Shown here: one piece after another, positions 15,400 to 22,201 of the stretch
Position numbering within the stretch: position 1 is the first letter of the stretch
Layout of the letters: every line of letters begins with the position of its first letter
NCBI GenBank assembly: GCA_030151145.1
Contig: JASLEL010000024.1
Span: forward strand, 1-32,770
Direction: 5' to 3'
Origin: Aquirhabdus sp.
Lineage (GTDB): Bacteria; Pseudomonadota; Gammaproteobacteria; Pseudomonadales; Moraxellaceae
Length of the DNA: 32,770 nt
Notes under the pieces: model-generated
What the model saw: only the letters and a program-made list of their open reading frames with translations
Told to the model about the DNA's origin: nothing
Databases searched by the model: none
Made by a program: the position numbers and the translations under genes

Positions 15400-15605
15400 T
15401 CGCCTGCACCGGCTGGACGTGGGAGTACATATCCGAGCATATGGACCTCCCGCGTCTGGCCGCCATGAACGAGTATTGGCGTATGAACCCCCCTGTACAC
15501 CTGCTGGTAAAGTGGTTTATCGGCTATGAGGCCAAGGATGTGCTGCCGCCAGATGACCAAAACGCAGGTTTATTGGATGCGTTGATGAATTTCCCACAGG
15601 GTTAG
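15055..15605 (+). CDS. Tail assembly chaperone GT, made by -1 frameshift
   Basis: Fusion of about 183 aa. The first 104 codons are those of the G-like gene; after slipping back one base at G GGA AAG the ribosome reads 15366-15605: ALDWGELYAHIIACTGWTW, then YISEHMDLPRLAAMNEYW, ending NFPQG. The T-part has no good start of its own near 15366 and shows the conserved helical C-domain with Trp residues of gpGT proteins that recruits the tail tube protein to the tape measure. The heptamer is identical to the one in lambda G-T and lies in the correct phase. Confidence 0.9.
15360..15366 (+). promoter_or_regulatory. Programmed -1 ribosomal frameshift site GGGAAAG
   Basis: The codons read GAG GGA AAG in the G frame, so the heptamer is X XXY YYZ (G GGA AAG), the lambda G/GT slippery sequence. 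The open -1 frame continues 237 nt to 15605. Confidence 0.92.
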
Positions 15606-15646
15606 GTTAGGATTGGTGGACTATTTTTTGATCTTGTGGGGGATTT

Positions 15647-16141
15647 ATGGCCGCTCATGCTTGTCCGAATTGTAATTCTGATGATACCAGTACGCTAAAA
15701 ATGGTTTGGATGAGCGGAACATCAGACATCCAATCAAAAATGACTGGAGTAGGCGTTGGCGTTACTGGTCATGGGCTTGGGATAGGTGCTGGTGTCGGCA
15801 AAACCAAAGGCACGAGCAAAACATTGCTTTCTCAGGCTGCCCAGCCGCCATTGCCGCCCAAATATACAGAGGCTTTGGTCGTTGCGCTTCTGGCTGGCTT
15901 GGGTGTTGCATTTTTTCTGTTTATGGGATTGCTCAGCGACGCAAGCAGTGATGGCGAGATCGGCGTCGTTTACGAGTGGACAATCATGATTGCTGCTTCT
16001 GCTGTAGCAGTTGCGGTCTACAAGGTCACTTCTAAATCCAATGCTAATTCAAAGAAAGCGTATGAAAACCGCTTAGCTGAATACGAGCGGCAATGGATTT
16101 GCTTGCGATGCGGCAGTAAGTTTAAGCCAACTGATAAGTAA
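15647..16141 (+). CDS. Zinc-ribbon membrane protein (phage accessory gene)
   Basis: 164 aa. N-terminal CPNCNSDD and C-terminal CLRCGSKFKP form a split zinc ribbon. Between them lies a Gly-rich region (residues about 32-52, GVGVGVTGHGLGIGAGVG) and two hydrophobic segments (residues about 76-96 and 110-128) predicted to cross the membrane as a hairpin, with both zinc halves on the same side. GTGGGGGA at 15636-15643 may serve as ribosome site. It interrupts the conserved chaperone-tape measure order, so it is probably cargo. A role in superinfection exclusion or host takeover is possible but not shown. Followed by a bidirectional terminator. Confidence 0.75.
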   Translation: MAAHACPNCNSDDTSTLKMVWMSGTSDIQSKMTGVGVGVTGHGLGIGAGVGKTKGTSKTLLSQAAQPPLPPKYTEALVVALLAGLGVAFFLFMGLLSDASSDGEIGVVYEWTIMIAASAVAVAVYKVTSKSNANSKKAYENRLAEYERQWICLRCGSKFKPTDK

Positions 16142-16155
16142 ATTTATCTATCAAG

Positions 16156-16180
16156 AAAACCCGCTACTCAGCGGGTTTTT
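16156..16180. terminator. Bidirectional terminator between convergent genes
   Basis: ACCCGCT (16159-16165), loop ACTC, AGCGGGT (16170-16176), with A's before and T's after the stem, so it can end both the rightward membrane protein transcript and the leftward Mnt-like transcript. Confidence 0.87.
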
Positions 16181-16457
16181 CTTTTTCCTTATTTAACAAA
16201 GCATAAGCAAGCTCATAGCGCTTGAGAGCATTCTGAAGCGACTCTACCAGCATGATTTGTTTGTCTAGCAGCAACGAAAGATCGGAACTTGTGGATAAAT
16301 CATAAAGCCCATTCGGGGAAATGAATGATCTTTCAAGACGATAAACCGCTTCAGCATTAATTGATCGCCCACTGTCTTTAGAGGCTTTTTCAATTTTTGC
16401 TTTGAGATCAGAGGGTACGCGCAAATTAAATTGAATTGTGGCGGGTTCCATGTGCAT
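16164..16457 (-). CDS. Mnt/Arc-like ribbon-helix-helix repressor, leftward
   Basis: 97 aa if read from the first ATG at 16457; the ATG at 16451 (MEPATI, 95 aa) has a better-spaced GAG and may be the true start. Residues about 6-45 are an Arc-type ribbon-helix-helix: the beta strand TIQFNLRVP, then LKAKIEKASKDSGRSINAE and a second helix. The C-terminal half (residues about 58-92) is helical with a heptad-like pattern, suitable for tetramerisation as in P22 Mnt. It is transcribed away from the Arc-like gene from a promoter overlapping an operator. By position it corresponds to P22 mnt, a repressor of the antirepressor promoter; this is inference. Confidence 0.87.
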   Translation of the reverse strand: MHMEPATIQFNLRVPSDLKAKIEKASKDSGRSINAEAVYRLERSFISPNGLYDLSTSSDLSLLLDKQIMLVESLQNALKRYELAYALLNKEKEKPAE

Positions 16458-16485
16458 CTCATTGGGTGTTCAGAAATTAAATAGC

Positions 16486-16514
16486 ATTATGCTAACAAAA
16501 CCTGTTGACATCAA
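16486..16514 (-). promoter_or_regulatory. Leftward promoter of the Mnt-like gene
   Basis: On the minus strand TTGATG (16514-16509), 17-bp spacer, CATAAT (16491-16486). Its -10 lies inside operator O1, so operator binding should repress it. The -35 overlaps the -35 of the rightward promoter. Confidence 0.7.
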
Positions 16515-16534
16515 TGTTAGCGATTTGCTATGTT
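16505..16534 (+). promoter_or_regulatory. Rightward promoter of the Arc-like/antirepressor genes
   Basis: Perfect -35 TTGACA (16505-16510), 18-bp spacer, -10 TATGTT (16529-16534). The -10 and start point are covered by operators O2 and O3. Confidence 0.75.
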
Positions 16535-16562
16535 AGCAATACGCTAACAATTGGAGGTAAAA

Positions 16563-16739
16563 ATGGCACGCGGTGACCCACAATTCAATGTGCGTCTTTC
16601 TCCATGCAACCGGGAATGGCTTGAAAAGAAGGCGAATGAAAACCGCCGATCTTTAACTGGGCAGATGAACTGGTTGATAGAAGATGAGCGCAGAAAAGAG
16701 GAAATTGGGAAGGAGCTTCAAGATGAAAAGCTCGCCTAA
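16563..16739 (+). CDS. Arc-like ribbon-helix-helix repressor, rightward
   Basis: 58 aa from ATG 16563, supported by GGAGG at 16553-16557; an in-frame TTG at 16551 lies before that site. Almost the whole protein is one ribbon-helix-helix unit: MARGDPQFNVRLSPCNREWL, then KKANENRRSLTGQMNWLI. The opening closely resembles that of P22 Mnt (MARDDPHFNF), while size and position match P22 Arc. It likely binds the adjacent operators and limits expression of itself and the antirepressor. It is followed by a small coupled frame and the KilA-N gene. Confidence 0.87.
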   Translation: MARGDPQFNVRLSPCNREWLEKKANENRRSLTGQMNWLIEDERRKEEIGKELQDEKLA

Positions 16740-16740
16740 A

Positions 16741-16821
16741 ATGAAAAACCCCACAAATCTTGGCGGAGACGTGGGGCTTGGAAGAAAACATATCAACAGA
16801 CAAGAGGAAATGTTTCTATGA
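16741..16821 (+). CDS. Possible 26-codon leader frame coupled to the antirepressor gene
   Basis: ATG at 16741, one base after the Arc-like stop, 26 codons (begins MKNPTNLGGDVG), stop TGA at 16819-16821 overlapping the antirepressor ATG at 16818 (ATGA). No strong ribosome site is visible, but termination-reinitiation from the Arc-like stop is possible. It may couple antirepressor translation to upstream translation. Could be chance. Confidence 0.3.
   Translation: MKNPTNLGGDVGLGRKHINRQEEMFL
16744..16776 (-). terminator. Leftward intrinsic terminator of the sar-like RNA
   Basis: Minus-strand reading: CCCCAC, 16-nt loop, GTGGGG (16754-16749), then TTTTT (16748-16744). On the plus strand the same hairpin lacks a T tract, so it is specific for leftward transcripts. 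Confidence 0.75.
16744..16817 (-). ncRNA. Predicted sar-like antisense RNA over the arc-ant intercistronic region
   Basis: A leftward promoter (TATAAT on the minus strand at 16829-16824, TTGCGT at 16851-16846, 16-bp spacer) predicts a start near 16817. The leftward terminator ends the RNA near 16744, giving about 74 nt. It would pair with the mRNA between the Arc-like and antirepressor genes, covering the antirepressor ribosome site GAGG (16804-16807). A 5' stem AAACAT/ATGTTT (16815-16810 with 16787-16792 region) and the terminator hairpin give two stem-loops. P22 sar RNA occupies the same place, is of similar size (about 70 nt) and represses ant translation. Confidence 0.65.
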
Positions 16822-17531
16822 ACATTATACAACGTTATGCACATAACGCAATCACAGCTGACCAGCCTTTAGATGTCACATTCAATGAACAAGGTTGGTT
16901 TAGTGCTACAGAGGCAGCAAAATCCTTCGGTAAGAAGCCAGCAGAGTGGCTTCGTCTACCAGAAGCAGAGAAATATATTCAAGCGCTGTGTGATCGTTTC
17001 AAAGTGGGGAAATCCCACTTTGTAAAAACCAAGCGTGGAGGGGTGTCTCCTAGCACATGGCTGCATCCAAAATTAGCAGTCCGGTTTGCTCAATGGCTAG
17101 ATATTGATTTTGCAATCTGGTGCGATGAACAGATCGAGGGTTTGATCCATGGCACGCATGCTGTATATGACCGCCGCCGCGCTCGTGATGCATCCGCTGC
17201 TACATACAAGGCCATGTGTGCAATTGTACAGATCAAGCGTCAGCAAGAGGGCAAGGAGAGCAAGCCTCACCATTTCATGAATGAAGCTCGACTGATCAAC
17301 TGGGTACTGACAGGTGAGTTTAAATCTGTGGATCGTGATTCTTTGCCAAAAGAAGACCTTGACCTGCTCACTCGGCTTGAAGAGCAGAACATCGTTTTTG
17401 TTGGTCTGGGCATGAGTTACGATCTTCGCAAGACTGCTCTGTATGGGTTTGCCGAGATGTATCGCAAGCAGATAGTTCCAAAAATCGAAGCAGCCAACTG
17501 CACCGCTCTGACCAAGGAGCGCCCAGCATGA
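16818..17531 (+). CDS. KilA-N domain antirepressor (Ant-like)
   Basis: 237 aa. Residues about 25-105 are a KilA-N DNA-binding domain: WFSATEAAKSFGKKPAEWLR, HFVKTKRGGVSPSTWLHPKLAVRFAQWLD (cited as a region) and FAIWCDEQI. The C-terminal half (about 130-230, HHFMNEARLINWVLTGEF, DLDLLTRLEEQN) is the helical region common in KilA-N phage antirepressors. Such proteins inactivate a main repressor or switch development. The neighbours (Arc-like and Mnt-like repressors, divergent operators, antisense RNA) are those of P22 ant in immI. GAGG at 16804-16807 is the ribosome site. Its target repressor is not in the window. Confidence 0.88.
   Translation: MNIIQRYAHNAITADQPLDVTFNEQGWFSATEAAKSFGKKPAEWLRLPEAEKYIQALCDRFKVGKSHFVKTKRGGVSPSTWLHPKLAVRFAQWLDIDFAIWCDEQIEGLIHGTHAVYDRRRARDASAATYKAMCAIVQIKRQQEGKESKPHHFMNEARLINWVLTGEFKSVDRDSLPKEDLDLLTRLEEQNIVFVGLGMSYDLRKTALYGFAEMYRKQIVPKIEAANCTALTKERPA
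16824..16851 (-). promoter_or_regulatory. Leftward promoter for the sar-like RNA
   Basis: Minus strand: -35 TTGCGT (16851-16846, only TTG is conserved), 16-bp spacer, -10 TATAAT (16829-16824, perfect). It lies inside the first codons of the antirepressor gene. Confidence 0.55.
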
Positions 17532-17740
17532 GCACAATCAACTTCCCAAGCAAACCCGAATCGAGCAATAAGATTGAAGGCTACTTGGTCACTTATGAGT
17601 GTGCCGGAGCGGATATTGTCGAAATTCTGGATTCTCGCGACATTAATGCATTATTTGAATTGTTGACCGAAGTTTTGCCTGACGGCTCCGAAAAGGTGGT
17701 GATTGAGCAGATTCTGATTAATACCGGAGATGCGACATGA
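17528..17740 (+). CDS. Small hypothetical protein in the antirepressor operon
   Basis: 70 aa, acidic, not recognised. Starts on ATGA overlapping the antirepressor stop and ends on ATGA with the next gene, so it is part of a tightly coupled operon. Contains YLVTYECAGADIVEILDSRD and NALFELLTEVLPDGSEKV, a likely alpha/beta fold with no membrane segment or metal site. Not a structural gene by position; accessory or antihost function is only inferred. Confidence 0.72.
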   Translation: MSTINFPSKPESSNKIEGYLVTYECAGADIVEILDSRDINALFELLTEVLPDGSEKVVIEQILINTGDAT

Positions 17741-18096
17741 TTAACTTCCCCTATGTTGTCACGGCAATCCGTCCATCAACTGAAAGCGACATCGAAAATC
17801 ATGTCGTAATCGACGATGAGTATTTCGTCATTCTGGCCTGTCAACCTGCAAAGGCTCATGAGATTGGTGCTATTGAACATGAGATGCGCGCACAATTTAA
17901 AGGCGCGACTATCATGATCACCATTCCGGCAGTTCAGGAGTTGCTTGATACCGATATCGAGAAAAAGGCTCTTGAGACCGAACTTGAACAAGCAGGGCTA
18001 AAGTACCAGAAAGATGATGATCCTGATTGTCCGCTTTGGCGAGCAATTAACTGGCGCAAATACTACATGGTAGGTGTGCCGGGAGGTGCTGCATGA
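17737..18096 (+). CDS. Hypothetical protein in the antirepressor operon
   Basis: 119 aa, acidic, not recognised. Residues 1-65 alternate strands and turns (INFPYVVTAIRPS, EYFVILACQPAKAHEIGA), residues 65-95 are helical (IPAVQELLDTDIEKKALETE), and the C-terminus has CPLWRAINWRKYYMVGV. It shares the opening INFP with its upstream neighbour (STINFP), possibly coincidental. Coupled by 4-nt overlaps on both sides. Confidence 0.74.
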   Translation: MINFPYVVTAIRPSTESDIENHVVIDDEYFVILACQPAKAHEIGAIEHEMRAQFKGATIMITIPAVQELLDTDIEKKALETELEQAGLKYQKDDDPDCPLWRAINWRKYYMVGVPGGAA

Positions 18097-18335
18097 TCAT
18101 CTCCCATAGCGTAGTCGAGAACACCATATTTGGCATTGATTCAGTGGGTGATTCTGTCATGCAACTCAAGGAACTGTTCAATGTCATCACGGATGCTGTG
18201 GATGAAAAAGACCTCAACCGCATCAGAAAGATTGCTGCTCTTGGCGAGTATCTAAGTGATAACTGGGCCGAGCTTCTGTACAAGCTCAAAGAGAACCTTG
18301 AGAAGCAAGTGACCACTGCTGCAAATGCTGCATAA
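18093..18335 (+). CDS. Small helical hypothetical protein, last gene of the cargo operon
   Basis: 80 aa, not recognised. Predicted helical from residue 20 on (MQLKELFNVITDAVDEKD, RIRKIAALGEYLSDNWAELL, YKLKENLEKQV), acidic to neutral, no membrane segment. Starts on ATGA with the previous gene; an intrinsic terminator follows. Helical small proteins of this kind are often regulators or inhibitors, but nothing specific can be said. Confidence 0.7.
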   Translation: MIISHSVVENTIFGIDSVGDSVMQLKELFNVITDAVDEKDLNRIRKIAALGEYLSDNWAELLYKLKENLEKQVTTAANAA

Positions 18336-18350
18336 ACCTTACGAACCACC

Positions 18351-18377
18351 AAAGCCTCCCATTGTGGAGGCTTTTTT
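18351..18377 (+). terminator. Intrinsic terminator before the tape measure gene
   Basis: AAAGCCTCC (18351-18359), loop CATTGT, GGAGGCTTT (18366-18374), T tract to 18377. It closes the cargo operon and sits just before the tape measure start. Confidence 0.87.
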
Positions 18378-18392
18378 AATTGGAAAAGTATC

Positions 18393-21300
18393 ATGAGCGA
18401 CGATAAAACCGTTGAGGTGAAGATCAAGGCCACGTCAGACGAGCTTGATAAAGGTTTTGATGACGCCGAAAGCAAGGTGTCAGATGCCGGAGAGAGAATC
18501 ACCGCAGCATTGAATCGTGTCAGCAGTGCTATCACCGAAATGCAAAATCGCCTTATGAATGGCTTTCAGGTCAAGGTAAAGGACAGTGATATTGAGCAAT
18601 TCAATGGCGAACTGAAGCGGATGGAGGACAATTCGGAGGCGGCTGCCGGCGCAACAGACCGTCTTGCGCTCAAAGTTGCTGAAATGAATGAAATGCTGGC
18701 GGCGGGGAGAGTGGCGCTTGAGCTCTATAATGATGAGTTGGAATTATCGAACAACTTGAAGGATTATGGAGCAGGTCATCACACGCCATCAGAAAATCAT
18801 CAATCTGCAAATAGTAACCCTCGTGACAATGCTAGTAATAATCTCAGTGAAATTAGCAAAGAGGCTGATAAGCTGAAACACAAGCTCGTTGAAATTAATG
18901 AACTGCTCAATAGTAAAGAATTAAAAGACAAACTGGTCAAGATCAAGGTCGATATTGATACAAGCAACCTGAGTACAGGTCTGGAAGGCATTAAGACCCG
19001 CATTCGGGATGCTATGGCCGAGATACAGGACCGATATAAATCCGGCTTTGATCTTCGTCTGGAACCTGACAAAGAAGAGACCGCGATCAATGCAGTAAAG
19101 CAAGGTGAGAAGGTCTTTATTGAGACACGCACTGCTGCTGAGATGCTGGCCCACACCCAAGCCGACCTGAATGGCTTACTTCAAGCTGGTGCGATCGATG
19201 CCGAAACCCATGCGCGCGCCATGGCGAAAGCCAAAGACGAATATGAAAATGCCGGACGCTCTGCCAATCACTTTGGCGGTGTGATGGAAAACGTCAAATC
19301 CACACTGGTTTCTATGGCTGCGATTTTGGCTATCGGCGGCACGCTGAAACTCGGTGAGGTTCTCCTGGAAGAGTCGGACAAGGCCACGCTGCTGGATGTG
19401 CGACTCAAGGAACTGCTTGGTACCGAAAAAGAGGTGGCCGAGGTCAAGGATCAGGTCTATCAGGCATCATTGCGCCAGCAGGTCAGTTCTGAGCAGGTGG
19501 CTGATGTCACCGCCCGGATGATCCCTCTCATGAAGGAGTTTGGTAAGACCAGTGCGGATGCGGTGAAACTGTCTGAGGCCGCATTTGCGACGGCGCGCAT
19601 CAGCGGATCATCGCCAGATGAGGCGGCCAAGAAAGCGCATAAACTCGCTGAGGCTCTGGAGGACACGACATCCAAGGGCAAGAATTTGGAATCAGTGTTT
19701 AAAGAGAATCAGGAGCTATTGTCCGTACTGGCTAATTATTTTGGTGCCAGCACTCAACAGGTTGAGGCGTGGGCAAAGAACGGACAAATATCATCGCAAA
19801 AGATGACTGATGCCATTCTCAGCTCATCTGACCAGATCGAAGCTAAAGCCGCTGAAATCCCTGACACCTTTGGCGGTGCATGGGCTAAGGTCAAGGATGT
19901 ACTGTCCAAAGCTGTGGAGGACATGAGCGGCCAGAAGCTCTTTGCCGGTCTGAAAGAGGACGTTGCTGGTGCTGAGCAGGAACTGGAGAAGCTGGAAAAA
20001 GACGGTACGCTTGCGCATTGGGGTGAGCAGATCCTGACGATCATCCGCGATGTGGAGGCTGCCTTTAAGGCTATTGGTGGCATAGTCTCGGACGTATTCT
20101 CGGCAATCACCGGTGATATCAGCAAAGCAACAGGAACGCAGATAAATGCGCTGAATATTCTTGATGGTGCATTGAAAGGAATTGCAACTGCTTTTATTGG
20201 TCTACGCGTCGGCATCCAGATAGCCTTGGAACTGATTAAGGCTGTTGTTCAATCGGTGGTCGCCAGCGTGCTGATCGAATGGTCCTATTTCCGAGAGGGG
20301 ATTCTGATCGTTGTTGAGGTTGGAAAAACTGCAATTCAGGGGCTTGCTAATGCATTTACTATGCTTGCGAATGTGGCCTCACATGCACTCCAGTTCGATT
20401 TCAGTGGTGCAGAATCAGCACTGACTTCTGGTCTATCCAAAATGGAACAGAATGTCAAAGATTCAGCCGACAGAATGAAAAAGATACATGATGATGCAAA
20501 GAGTGATCGTCAGGCGGCGGCTGGTATATCTGGGTTTGTGAATGGTGATTTCTCAAAAAATGTCAGCAAAATTGCTCAGTCTGGCAATGACGCGTTGAAA
20601 AAGCTTTGGCACCCACCAATGACGCCTAACAAAGGGTCCGACAACAACCCCAGTGACATCCCAACCGGCCACGGCTCGCCAGATCCAGCCAAGGAAAAGA
20701 AAGGACATCAGGCAAAATCCCAGATGCATGATCTGGAACTTGGACTGGACTCTCAAAAAAACGCATGGGAAGCCCAAAACAATGCCAACAATACTGAGAA
20801 GGAATTCCCGAAAGATCAGGAGGCACAGTATTGGGCTGACCTGCTGGCGAATCACAAGCTAAGCGCCAACGACCGGATCGCGGTGGAGAAGAAATATCAG
20901 GATGCTCTTGCAGCGCTGCGCAAAGAGTCTGAGGGCAAGCAGCTTGATGCTCTCAAATTCGAGCAGCAGCAATTCAGTAACAACTTGGACATCCAACTGA
21001 ACTTTGCGAAGCAGATTCAGGCAGAGACCAGCCGTTATTATGGCGAATCCTCCAAGGAAGCCCAGAAGGCTCGGCAGGACGTAGAAGCCCTGCAGGCGCG
21101 GATCGGTGCACGTGATTATGGCTATGCCCAGAAGAACATCGAGCATGATAAAACCTCCGATCTCTCTGACATTGATCTGGAAGAGCAGGAAGCACAGCAA
21201 CGTCAACAACTGGGCGAGATGAGCCAGCGCAAACTCTTGGCGATGGAGATTCAATTCGAGAATCAACGTTATCAGGTGCAGAAAGAAGCCATCCAAAAAC

Positions 21301-22190
21301 GCCTGGCACTCTGGGACCAGTACAACAAAGAGACCGGCGGGAATGCCAATCCAGAAGATCGGATGAAAGCAATGGATGACCAGCAGACGCTCGATACCAG
21401 CCATACGAAAACTATGGGTCAGATCGGCTTTGATCAAAAAGCACTGAGCCTGCAGCCCTTCCAGAACTTTCGTGATGGTATGCAGAGTCTGTGGCAGAAA
21501 GGGCTTCAATCCATGATGCAAGGTACGCTCACATGGAGGAGCGCGATACAAGGTGTCTATGGGGCGCTAGGTAACGCCTTCAGTCAAATGTTGAGCAAGC
21601 AACTGGCCGAATGGTCAATGCATCTGGCTATGAAACTGGCCAAAGCGCTTGGATACGGTGTTTTGGATGTTACACAGACTCAATCCACAGAAGCGGCTAA
21701 ATCTGGGGCCGTAGCGGCAGGCCAAGCCCTTCAAACAGAAGCCGCAGCCGCAGGTGCAACGATTCGAGGCACCACAGAAACCGCTGAAGCGCTTGGAACC
21801 ATCGCCAAGTCTGCCCCTGCTGCAGAAGCCAAAACCATGGCGTCTGTACCGTTTCCTTATAACATTGCTGCGGGTGCAGGGGTCTTTGCTCTCATCATGG
21901 GACTGAGCAGCAAAGTTGCATCCGCCAGCGGCGGCTATGACATCCCTGCGGGCATCAATCCTCTGACACAGCTCCATGAGCAGGAAATGGTATTACCTGC
22001 CAAGTACGCCAATGTGATCCGCGATATGGCTGCTGGTGGTGGCTCTGGTCAGTCTGGGTCTTCAGGGGACACCCATTTTCACACCCATGTGACCGCTGTT
22101 GATGCACGTAGCGTCCAGAAGCTATTCATGGACCACCGCAGCAGCCTGCATGATGCGATGAAAGCAAGCATAAGGGACTTCAAGATATAA
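18393..22190 (+). CDS. Tail length tape measure protein
   Basis: 1265 aa, the longest gene, as usual for the tape measure, which sets tail length and takes part in DNA entry. N-terminal 290 residues are coiled-coil-like. Residues about 300-325 (STLVSMAAILAIGGTLKLGE) and about 595-630 (GIATAFIGLRVGIQIALELI) are hydrophobic. Between them lies the tape_meas_nterm type domain (EKEVAEVKDQVYQASLRQQV, AAFATARISGSSPDEAAKK, TDAILSSSDQIEA). The middle (about 780-1040) is a long helical region rich in Gln, Lys, Glu. The C-terminus has GGYDIPAGINPLTQLHEQEMV and a His-rich THFHTHVTAVD, the conserved end of lambda H-type tape measures. Confidence 0.94.
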   Translation: MSDDKTVEVKIKATSDELDKGFDDAESKVSDAGERITAALNRVSSAITEMQNRLMNGFQVKVKDSDIEQFNGELKRMEDNSEAAAGATDRLALKVAEMNEMLAAGRVALELYNDELELSNNLKDYGAGHHTPSENHQSANSNPRDNASNNLSEISKEADKLKHKLVEINELLNSKELKDKLVKIKVDIDTSNLSTGLEGIKTRIRDAMAEIQDRYKSGFDLRLEPDKEETAINAVKQGEKVFIETRTAAEMLAHTQADLNGLLQAGAIDAETHARAMAKAKDEYENAGRSANHFGGVMENVKSTLVSMAAILAIGGTLKLGEVLLEESDKATLLDVRLKELLGTEKEVAEVKDQVYQASLRQQVSSEQVADVTARMIPLMKEFGKTSADAVKLSEAAFATARISGSSPDEAAKKAHKLAEALEDTTSKGKNLESVFKENQELLSVLANYFGASTQQVEAWAKNGQISSQKMTDAILSSSDQIEAKAAEIPDTFGGAWAKVKDVLSKAVEDMSGQKLFAGLKEDVAGAEQELEKLEKDGTLAHWGEQILTIIRDVEAAFKAIGGIVSDVFSAITGDISKATGTQINALNILDGALKGIATAFIGLRVGIQIALELIKAVVQSVVASVLIEWSYFREGILIVVEVGKTAIQGLANAFTMLANVASHALQFDFSGAESALTSGLSKMEQNVKDSADRMKKIHDDAKSDRQAAAGISGFVNGDFSKNVSKIAQSGNDALKKLWHPPMTPNKGSDNNPSDIPTGHGSPDPAKEKKGHQAKSQMHDLELGLDSQKNAWEAQNNANNTEKEFPKDQEAQYWADLLANHKLSANDRIAVEKKYQDALAALRKESEGKQLDALKFEQQQFSNNLDIQLNFAKQIQAETSRYYGESSKEAQKARQDVEALQARIGARDYGYAQKNIEHDKTSDLSDIDLEEQEAQQRQQLGEMSQRKLLAMEIQFENQRYQVQKEAIQKRLALWDQYNKETGGNANPEDRMKAMDDQQTLDTSHTKTMGQIGFDQKALSLQPFQNFRDGMQSLWQKGLQSMMQGTLTWRSAIQGVYGALGNAFSQMLSKQLAEWSMHLAMKLAKALGYGVLDVTQTQSTEAAKSGAVAAGQALQTEAAAAGATIRGTTETAEALGTIAKSAPAAEAKTMASVPFPYNIAAGAGVFALIMGLSSKVASASGGYDIPAGINPLTQLHEQEMVLPAKYANVIRDMAAGGGSGQSGSSGDTHFHTHVTAVDARSVQKLFMDHRSSLHDAMKASIRDFKI

Positions 22191-22201
22191 GGAGTGGATT
22201 C

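Larger units (their letters stand above)
16479..16549. promoter_or_regulatory. Operator array: three 19-bp sites of 7-5-7 geometry
   Basis: Consensus TGTTAGC-N5-GCTAACA. O1 at 16479-16497 (AAATAGC/GCTAACA), O2 at 16515-16533 (TGTTAGC/GCTATGT), O3 at 16531-16549, a perfect TGTTAGC/GCTAACA. O1 covers the -10 of the leftward promoter; O2 and O3 cover the spacer, -10 and start of the rightward promoter. One or both ribbon-helix-helix proteins are the likely binders. Confidence 0.85.

Noticed and set aside
20859..21551. 230-codon minus-strand frame inside the tape measure gene
   Set aside because: Shadow of a long helical coding region with biased codons; no ribosome site or promoter.
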